The translations under genes were made by a program, and so were the position numbers. The notes beneath the pieces were generated by a model. It worked only from the letters and a program-made list of their open reading frames with translations. It made no database searches and was not told the origin of the DNA. This document shows, in pieces, positions 22,559-34,103 of a DNA stretch of 64,000 nucleotides. The stretch spans positions 186,360 through 250,359 of the forward strand of contig JXTB01000040.1 of the NCBI GenBank assembly GCA_002914805.1. The letters are read 5' to 3'. The number at the start of each line of letters is the position of its first letter. Positions within the stretch are counted from its first letter, which is position 1. Origin of the DNA: Parasponia andersonii (Eukaryota > Streptophyta > Magnoliopsida > Rosales > Cannabaceae).

Positions 22559-25500
22559 ATGGATTCTCTTAAAACTTATCATTTGGTCTCATTTTTCTGT
22601 GCTTTTTCACTTTTGTTCTTCCAAGAAAGCTGTAATGGTTCGGAGGTCTCTGTGAAGTTCTTGAAGGCTCCTCATGCATTCTCACATTTGAACTCAGCAA
22701 CTTTTGTATTTGAGGTTTTTCAATGTGGGAATGGAAGCATTTGTGGAAATTGTAGCTACACTTGCAGGGTATGCTATATTTCAGTCAAACTAAGCGATAC
22801 CCTTTTTCTAGTTTGTGTTGCTGTCATTCTCTCTGTCACATATGAGCTCTATCTAGTGGTTAATGATTCAATGTTTGCATACTATCTCAGCAAGTTAATT
22901 TTTGTTCCCTTGATTTTCAATGGTAATCACAGCCATGTGGTTTCTTGATTTTCAATGGTAATCACAGCCATGTGTTTCCTTGATTTTCAATGGTAATCAC
23001 AGCCATGTGGTTTCTTGGTAATTATCTTGGTCTTATACCTCGATGGGAGGATTCCCACAAATTTAATTTTCATTTTTTTTGAGATTTTTTGTTTCTTTTT
23101 TGGTAGTATTTGTCCTATGAACGAAGAAACAGGATGGTTATTGGAGCTTGTTTAACCGTTGTAGCTGATCCATGCATGCAGGTGGATGGTGGAATTGCCT
23201 CAAACTGTGAGACTAGAAAGGTTTCATACTTGGGGATGCAGGATGGGCCACACACATTTGAAGTCTGCACAAATGGGCTTGAGGAAGTTGGCTGTGCTAG
23301 CTATAACTGGACAATTGGTTAAGAACCCTTCCCTAATCATTTTCAAGTAGTTAATTATGTAGAAAATGAAGAACAAAAAAGAAAGCTCAGTGCAGACATA
23401 TATGTTTTCCAAGTGAAGTGGATAAATCTTAAACAAAGAGAGGCAGTTTGCAGAAGAATGAAGCCTAGCTTCTCTTAGGATCATTTATACTTGCAGCTTC
23501 CACCGCCTTCTTTTTTAATTCATTATATAAAGAGTATGTAAAGATTAGACTTTTGTCCAAGTTTAGACTGGAAGAAGTCAATCAGTCTCCAATATTGGGT
23601 CCACAAACTAGTGGATTGTGGGAAAACTGAATATACAAGTATAACTACGGACTCTTAAGTTTAGTTGTATTTGCTATGCTAATTTATGTTTTATCTTAAT
23701 GTTTTGCAGACACAGTATCTCCTACAGCATATGTTACGGCCTCTAGTTCATTTACAAATGCTATATATTTTTCTGTAAATATTACGTTCAGTGAGCCCTG
23801 TACTGGTGGAGGAGGTTTTACATGTGTGTCTGCGAATGCCTGCAACGTGAGTAGGTGGCCAACTGACATTCATTACACTTCTTAATATTTTGGCATGTCC
23901 TGTTTTATTTGCATTAGTTCTGGTAATGCCAGTTTCTGAAAATTTCCCTCAGCTTGGATGATAGAAAAAACTTCACCAGAAACAAAGAGAACCGTGAATT
24001 TTCGAAGTGATTACTAACTCTTATGTTGGGTGAAAAAGCTTTTATGCCATCATAGTTCTTTCTAGTTAAAAGAACGACGAAACAACTTTTCCAGTGTGGA
24101 GTTTTCTGTATGAGTAATCTGCAAAATCAATACTTGCTATTCTGTGATGATTAGTATTCTTCTGTTGGCAGATAAAATGAACATAAGTTAATGTTCTGTG
24201 CTTTCTTTTCTTCAGCTGTTGGTTTATGGCGCAGGCAAAGTTATACCAACTTCACTCAATGTTCTTCAGCCAAACCTGACATATTCTCTTGTTGTGGGTT
24301 TGTCATCTCAAGTTGAATATGGAAGAGTAATTCTGGTAATGGATAAAAATTTCTGCACAGATAATGCTGGAAACAGATTTACAAGGACAGCAAATTCAAG
24401 TTTCTTTGTTCATTTTGGTGAGTATGTATGTCTATTTTATATGAAAACCTTTTGACTATCAGCAGTTGTTCCCTTTGCTGAAAGGAGTTGTAACTAAATA
24501 GGAAAAGGTTCCCTTGTTTAATTAATTATTTGCAGTGTATTACGTCTCATCAGATTTTATGTTTCTTTCTGGTGATGGGTAACCTTTGACACACTTACTA
24601 AAAGCAAAAATAAAAATTAACCTTATCCTTTTTCAGTAGATCAACTTATAGGTGTAATTTACTATATTCTAGAGTTGAAACCATTTTCTCAAGTTATAAT
24701 TCACATTTGAAGTCAATGCTGTTTTATTGTGCAGACAGGAGAAATGTCTTTGTCAACTTAAGGATTCATATTCTGGAAAGGCTAGTTCAACTTAATGGTC
24801 AGACTAGAACAGTGCTGGCAACCAACGATTACAGTCACCTGAAAGTGTACCTGTATTTCTCAGAACCAGTCCTCAATTCATCCACGGAAATTCTAAATTC
24901 TTTGAACATAAGTCAAGGTGTGCTCCTTCCTATTAATGGAAAGAACTACGGGAATCGCAGATTTGGATTTATGGTCAGTTGTCCAAAGTTCTGACTTCTG
25001 TTGTACTTGAATTTATGCTGATCTTATATCTCTTAGCACCCATGTTTCTTATTTCCCTTACAGGTTGAAGATATATCTAACATTGCCATAGTCACGTTGA
25101 GCCTTAACTCAAATCTTATTATAAGCAGACAAGGGACTCCAGCTTCTCCAATTTCGCCTGTAACTTTCCTTTATGGTACACACTGCTTTTGATTTTGAAA
25201 GTAATAAAAAGAAAAGAATTGATATCCTATCAGTGAATTGATTTCAGTTTTCTATCTGAATAAAACATTTTTTTTTTCTTTTAACTTTGAACTTAAATGT
25301 TGATATTGATACCAGGAAATACCTTCTTCTTCCCTTTCACAAAGATTCTGTTTTCTTTTTTGATAATTATACAAAATGTGTATTCTTTTTCCTTACAACG
25401 AAGACCCCTGATTTCAACTTTGTTATAAACTTAAGATTCTCAGAGGCCTGCCGTGAAGCTGAGTACAACATCTTCTATGAGGACAAGGACAAGAGAACAC

Positions 25501-28500
25501 AATATTCCCATATCAATAATATTCATGAAACCTGTATTTGGCTTCAACTCCTCTTATTTATCAGTCTCAGGAGGGCATGTGCAGAGGCAAGTATAATCGT
25601 TCTATCAACCTACGTATTCTGGCCATCTGCATGCACTTTATTTTCATGTATCTACTGTACTGTGCATGTCAACATATCGATGATATAAACAGATGTAGCT
25701 TCTTAACTTGTTTACCCCTTCTATTTCTACATAGATATGTGCATAATGATTGAAAAATATATGTAATATGGTATAAAAGCATATTTTCTTTAAATTTTTC
25801 TTGTATTCTTATCAGAATATATACTCTTCTCCAGCTTTCAACAAATAAGTCTTAGCACATACATCATTGACATAAAAGCAAGTAATGATATAGTATCCAT
25901 CAATGTTCCTGAAAATGTTACTGGGGATGTTGCTGGAAACAAGAATCTGGCGTCCAATGTTCTACAAGTGAAGCACTGTAAGGATTTCTTTGTTTTACTT
26001 TATGATTTTTCGCTTGACAGCAATGAGTTGCACAAATACCATATCCTGATGGAGTTTCAAGGGTGAGGATTTCTTCCTAAAATTATTTTCCTACTTGTTG
26101 AATGATGGAAGTTTGAACAATATAAACAGATTCAGTACCTTTGATATCTTCCGTGATTTCTGCACTTGTGACTGCTTCATTTTTGGCAACATCTCTTGCG
26201 GCGGGGATTCTCACATTTTCAACTGCAAGCCTTCAAAATTGTTGGACATTTAGAGGACCGTCTTCTTTGACAACCTATCCTGCAAGAAATCTATTTGTAT
26301 GATACTTAACCTGGTAGATTGTCTAACAACTAATAATTCACATTTTACTTATTTACCATCATTATAGGGAAAAAAAATTACTAATTCGTAGTCTCCTTCT
26401 TATTCTGTTCAGAGAATTGCTTGCCACATTCAGGTTTTTGCACTGTCAAGATGGTTGGCAGTTATGTTGCCAGTTGAGTACTATGAATTTGCTAGGGGCT
26501 TACAGTGGAGTATTCCCTATTTTGATCTCCCATGGGAGAATGGGCACAGCAGCCTTTTAATGGTGGGCTCTAGTCCTTTTTCCAGCTCAAGTTCCCATAT
26601 TTCTGAGATTTATGATTCAGAAAATTTCCAAAACTTGCAACAAGAAGAAGAGAATTCAAATGTCGCTGCTCAAGTGTATGGACTGCCACTTGATCCAATG
26701 GAATACAGATTATATTTTAAGGTCATAAATGCTAAACTTTCTTGTAGCTAGTTTTCTTCTGTTAGTATGAAATGAAATCTTATGATGAATATTTTTATGT
26801 CATTGCAGAACCATAACATCAAACCTGAAGCTGAATATCTGTTAGACCCTCAAAACTCAAATGGGTATGTTGCTGAAATATCACTATCCATTCATTTATA
26901 TGCTTCACTTGCTTTTGTTGATCTTAAAGGGGTAAAGTGAATGATCAGAGATTGGCTATATTTGCTTTGTAATAAGATAAACTCCCTAGCAGATTAAATA
27001 ATTATGCTGACAAACATTACTTATGAAGAAACAGTTCTTTTGGTAAAAGTCTAATCAGGAACAGAATTTCCTTCATGTTCTAGAAAATTACATTTGTGTA
27101 ACTACATATGTCTACTTATAAAGTTTTATCTACAAACCTTTTTTGTCCCTTTTCTGTAGGTGGAAGAATTTTGATAGAGGCATGTTCTGGCTAGGTTTAA
27201 TTGGTGGTGGTTTAGTATTTCTGCATGTTCTGCTGATTTTCATTCTGAAGTTGAGGAAGAAAAGTTCTGAAAATCAGAAGGGATATGGAGCACTCACATT
27301 CCCAAGATTCGAGATATTTCTTTTCATTTTGGCACTTCCTTGTCTCTCTGAGGTTTCTGCTGCTCTAGCTAAAGGTAGTTTCAATGTTGACTGCTTTCCT
27401 CCCCCTTAAGCCAAACTATTCTTTGCCTTTATTTTAGTTAAACTACTCTTCGCATACAGTAAGCAAAACATCTTCGGCTTTCTTGTTTATGTGCTCCGGT
27501 GGAGATGAAATTAGCCTGTACATGTTTTTAAATTACCTATGAAGTCTTAGTACATCATTATTCTAAAGGGAAAGGAAGTTTCAGAACTGATGATTAGTCT
27601 CCTATAGGAAATCATATACATACTCATTTATAGCTTACTTTTATCTTTGTTTTTTGATTGAAGGAAAAGATTCATCAGGGGTTATAGTCGGTGTTCTGTT
27701 GTTAGGCATTGTGTCAATTCTGCTGTTATCCTTGCTTGTTTTCCTCTCATTTGGAATTACTTTTGGGAAGCTACTTCAATACAAGGAAGTGCATCGAGAA
27801 GGCCGCAGATTTCATTGGTATCAAGAACTCATCCGAGTTACGCTTGGTCCTGGTAAAAGGGGTCAGTGGACTTGGAAAAGGGAAACAAACTCACTCTACT
27901 TGATCATTTTAGGCCCCCTATATGAAGATCTAAGAGGCCCTCCAAAATACATGCTCTCACAGATTTCTGGGTCCCACAAGCATGGCGATCGTATAATTGC
28001 CTCTGATGATGAAACAGAAGATGCAGAAGCACCTTTCATCCAAAAGCTGTTTGGAGTACTGAGAATATACTACACGCTGCTCGAATGTATGAAACGAGTT
28101 TCCCTTGGAATCATGGCCGGCGTCTACATGGAGAACTGGTCTTCAAAAACTCCATCACTAACCTTATTGTGCGTAACATCTTTTCAGCTTTTCTTCCTAG
28201 TTCTTAAGAAGCCATTTATCAAGAAAAAGGTTCAACTGGTTGAGATAATCTCGGTTGCCAGCGAAGTTGGTCTATTTGCTTCTTGTGTTACTCTCTTGGG
28301 GAAGGAATTTTCATCTAGGCACCAGACTAAAGTTGGCATTTTCATGGTTATACTATTCCTAGTTGGATATATTTCACAGATAATCAATGAGTGGTATACC
28401 TTATACAGACAGACAATGCTGTTAGACCCAGCTGAGAAATCTTTCTTAACAGGCTTGAGAATAGCTTCAGTTGGGTGCATACTACTATTCATACCACAAA

Positions 28501-28832
28501 AGTTTATCCAGAAATTAGAAAACAAGTTCTCACATCCCAGGCAAGGAGAAAGAGATAACACTGTTCCTTCAGCTGAAGGATATAAGAGCTCCAGCCGGAG
28601 CTCGGGGTCAACCGAAAAACCATGGCTTATACAGTTGAGAGAAATGGCAAAGGCTAGCTTTAGTAAAGAAGCAAGTGGAAGTGGAAATAATGACCCTTCA
28701 ACCAGTCGAAGTGGATGGAGTGGGATTTGGGGCACCAAAAGGAGCGGTAGTTCAAGTGTAAGCTCTTCTTCAGATTTCAAGTCAAAACCAAAATCTTTAT
28801 ACAAAGATTTAGATGCTATTTTTGCATCCTAG
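22559..28832 (+). CDS. Large multipass membrane protein with Ig-like ectodomain (plant family, TRP/polycystin-like by some annotations)
   Basis: Thirteen exons with consistent phase: 22559-22768, 23182-23317, 23710-23846, 24216-24417, 24735-24973, 25064-25175, 25436-25586, 25835-25977, 26130-26296, 26413-26721, 26809-26864, 27160-27374, 27664-28832. The product is 1081 aa. A signal peptide (about 1-27) precedes a cysteine-rich ectodomain. It includes the module SYLGMQDGPHTFEVCTNG and bacterial-type Ig-like segments (VNITFSEPCTGGGGFTCVS, about 120-230; VYLYFSEPVLNSS, about 250-310). Helices start near 446, and more lie near 630-655, 665-690 and 697-725, with a cluster at about 850-990. The C-terminal tail is Ser-rich. 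The loop with FHWYQELIRVTLGPGKRGQW, and ASDDETEDAEAP, is highly characteristic of a plant family without an established function. Intron 7 uses a GC donor. The channel idea is inference only. Confidence 0.85.
22909..23017. repeat. Three tandem 35-bp repeats inside intron 1
   Basis: Units at 22909, 22944 and 22979 share gattttcaatggtaatcaca and gccatgtg, nearly identical. They lie in intron 1 of the Ig-like membrane protein gene. The high identity suggests recent expansion. Confidence 0.92.
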
Positions 28833-31277
28833 TGACAAGAAAAACAAAACCATTTATTTATTGATGAGAGGAGAATGATCATTCCCCAGTTGTTTTACGT
28901 AAAATTGTTTCTAGAGAGCTGAGCTTACATGACTACTTTGTTCGAAACTTGTCTATGGAGCATTGAAATGACAAATGGTTGGTTCATGGTAATTGCTCGA
29001 ATTGTGGTGACAGGGTCTTTACTAATACATGGGTTCGGTTGAATGTACAAAATTGAGACTTGTAATCTTGTATAATGAATAGCCATTATTGATCTATGAT
29101 TATGTACTATGGGATTCATTCACCTAGCTTTATTGGCCGGAATTCGCCTTAATTTTTTGTTGTCCACATTTGTTTTACACTTTCTTTCTTTTTCTTTTTA
29201 GGATAGATGAGGCATAACAAGAGTGAGGGGAGATTCAAAAGTTAAATGTGCACGAGGTAATTTTTTCTTGTCATTCTACCTAGGTGGTGCAATTTTCTCG
29301 CATAAATTTGATACTATTGAGTATTGACTTATCAAATATCACATTTGACTTCTTGGATGGTGATATACAAGTCCAATTTTCTTGAGAGCAAAAATTAGCT
29401 TGAAGAGAAAAAGTAAGTCAATTAATTAAGAACAATGCTCGAGGCTCCAGTTATTATACCATTATATGTTGAGAGCAAAAATTAGCTTGAGAGCAAAAAT
29501 ATCACTTAATTGGTAATAAATTTGATACTGATATGTCGGTATAATAATATTATTCATTAATTAAATCCATGTGGACTATAGAGATTATATGCCACTCCTT
29601 AATTGTGCACATTACTAATTTACTACTTACATTGTGTAAATTAATCTTGGGTCTTCTAGCTAAATAGTCTTTACAGCATCACTATTTGCTAACATGGAAG
29701 CTGAAAAGCCTAAAATACCTTAGTCGAGCTCAATAGTTTTCTAGTTGAGTCTAGTCTAACGGAGATGAGTTTCTAACACTTATATCTACAAAAATACAAA
29801 AGTCAGATTTTTTTTTTTTTCAATTTTCGTATGGTTTTTAATAGGAAACTATCACTTTTTCAAAAATATTTAGAAAAGTAGTATTTTAAAATAGTTCTTA
29901 TTACCGGTTTCTAGAAACTGGTTACCAGTTATATATCAGTTAAAAATATTTTTGATTACTAATTATTAGTTTTTGAAAACTAATTACTGAAAACTAATTA
30001 CTATTTTAAAAAATGATATTTTTCTCAATATTTTTTAGAAAACAGTATTTTTTTCTACACAAAACCACCGTATTTTCCAATTTTTTTGAAATACCGTCTA
30101 ATTTTCCCAAAATTTTTGGTGAATTGAAATTTCCTAGCTCGAACATAAGCGATTTGAAGCTTCAAATCAATAATAAAATGCTTAGATTTTGAGAAATTTA
30201 TACCAAACACTACCTTAAATTTAAAAAATACGTGTTTTTCTATTTTCTTTCAAAAACACTAGTTTTCTAGGTGCATTTTATATGTAAAATTTGTTCTGTG
30301 CATATTTTCAATGTATATGTTTATTGATTTTAAGGTATAATTTTTATCTATGAAATTTATAGCTTGATATACATTTTACGTATAAAGCTATATATTTTTC
30401 CAAAAATGAATATAAAAATGGATATATTTTTAAAAAATAAATTAAAAAACAGATATTTATAAAAATCCGTTTAAGAAAACAGGTATATGAACCTTTCCCT
30501 ATATTTTGATTAAACCTCATAAATCTCAAAAATCAAACTTATAAAATAATTTTAATATACTCAAACATCAAATCTTATATGAGATAATTTTGAAGTTTTA
30601 ACTAAATTTACCTTAATTTGGTTCTATTTATCTAAATTTTCCCAATTACTCCTATGGATTATTTTGACTCTTTTTCACGGGTTAACATCGGGTGGATTTT
30701 TGGTTTTTCCATGGAGCTGAGATTAGAGAAAAATGAGAATCAAGAACCAACTATNATGGATTTCAGTGTCGTCGATTTCGGTTTAGGTCGATCATTAAGA
30801 CCAATATAACATGAAGAATGCTATTTATCCTGAGTAGGAATAGGAAGCTTAACAAATGACATAAATTCAACACGTACCTGGAAGAAAAGCAAGACATAAA
30901 TTCAAGTGGACCCACCATTTTAAAGAGAAGCCAGATCGAAAAATTAAGAAGCTTTATTGATGTAGCAGGTGCCACATGGGACGTGAGTAGGACAACACGT
31001 GACGGGCTGTGGGCCCGTGGCACTTGGCAGAAGTGCCCCTTACATAATATTTTTTACCTTATTTGCATGGTAAGTAAAGCAGAGGAGGTAAAGCGTTGTA
31101 ACAGTCAGAAAAGGTGCTGCCACCAAGCTGTTCCATTTCTTGCCACCTGAGAAGCCCACCTCGGCATTTTGCAACACCTGGTCTCAAATCAGACCCTCTT
31201 TCTCTCTGCATTTCATACAATACAAAATCAACACGTACAATCATACAGTCATATATGTATGTTATATATAAATCAAA
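28833..31277. other. Intergenic region between Ig-like membrane protein and glutaredoxin genes
   Basis: Begins with the 3' UTR of the upstream gene. Further on are short local direct repeats (gagagcaaaaattagcttga near 29386 and 29472), AT-rich mirrored phrases near 29900-30000, and an ambiguous base at 30755. The last 150-250 bp are probably the glutaredoxin promoter/5' UTR. No gene was recognised. Confidence 0.5.
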
Positions 31278-33013
<1,736 letters not shown>

Positions 33014-34103
33014 AGAAATAAGGCCTTACCGTAGCCTTAAATGTAAACATTATAAAGAGATGAAACTAAATGAAGAGGCATTGGTCTCCTCCTGTTAAAG
33101 TTGTGTAATAATATTAGTGAAACAGTATAGATGCTCTTTCTTAGTAAAATACGTGTAAATTTCCAGTGTTAAATGTTTGTGGATTTATCAAACAGAGGAA
33201 AAAAGGAAAGTAAAAACATATGATTGTCTTCGAGTGATATGAAATACCCTTTATTAACATTTTGTTGTTGCTTTCATTATTTTTGTTGCAGATGTTTGAT
33301 ATGTAGTTTTCTTTTTTCATGACAAACTATAGAGCTATTTTCCTCCTCTTTTGTTTTTCTCCAAAAAAAAAAAGACGGTGCTAATAATTAAAAAAAAAAA
33401 AACAAAAACCAAACATCTGACACTCCTTGCATCTTTAATTGATCCCAAAATATCATTTTAGAGAAGCAGCTACAAAATGAAAGCTTCTTATCAAGATTCA
33501 AGCATGCAAAGCATATTTAGAGAAATGACACGTTGGTGGAGGCTCAAGCTGGTCCAAAACGTTTTTCCAAAACTTGGTTGGTGGTCCCTGTTTTCCTTGG
33601 TTCACTTTTTCATGGTAAGCCAATTGAAGACGATACCAAAGCTATATTGCGGGTGCGATGATTATGTAGGCCTATGAGGACTCTCCTCGTATCAACTTGT
33701 CGAGCACTAGCATTACGGTAGGTAGGGACGATTTGTAGATGGGAAATCTTAATGAAGATTTCTTATAGTCTTTTGTATTAGTCATGAACGAAACTATTTG
33801 ACAAACACGTGCTAGTTTTGAGTCACCAGTCTCTCGCGATTAGAGATTAGACAAGCGCTAATAACCTTCCCTCAAGCCATGTGAGACTTTACAATGTCTA
33901 CACGTAATGTTTTACAACTTCAACTGTAGTCCACAGTTTATGAAAGCAATAGGACTAGGTCCTATGGGACATTCACTTTGATTAAAAAAGGAGAACACAA
34001 ACAGAAAAATTTACATCCAAAAAACCTCTTCGACATAAACCCCTTTCAAAAATAAACATGAAAAAAAAAAAAAAAAAAAAAAAAAAGAGTTCTTATAGCT
34101 TAA
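33014..34103. other. Convergent intergenic region
   Basis: Between the ends of two convergent genes. Holds the glutaredoxin 3' UTR, A-rich runs (33360-33405; 34060-34086) and a 66-codon open frame near 33477 without homology. No kinase-like sequence is present that could extend the LRR gene. Confidence 0.55.

Noticed and set aside
28232-28804. 190-codon open frame on the minus strand
   Set aside because: It is antisense to the last exon of the Ig-like membrane protein gene, which has clear homology on the plus strand; the frame is a shadow.
31250-31277. TATA-like tatatataaat as promoter of the glutaredoxin gene
   Set aside because: It lies within about 15 bp of the ATG, too close to serve as the TATA box for this start.
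33014-34103. Possible kinase domain continuing the LRR gene
   Set aside because: Checked the minus strand downstream of the stop: no glycine loop, HRD or DFG-like motifs in any frame.
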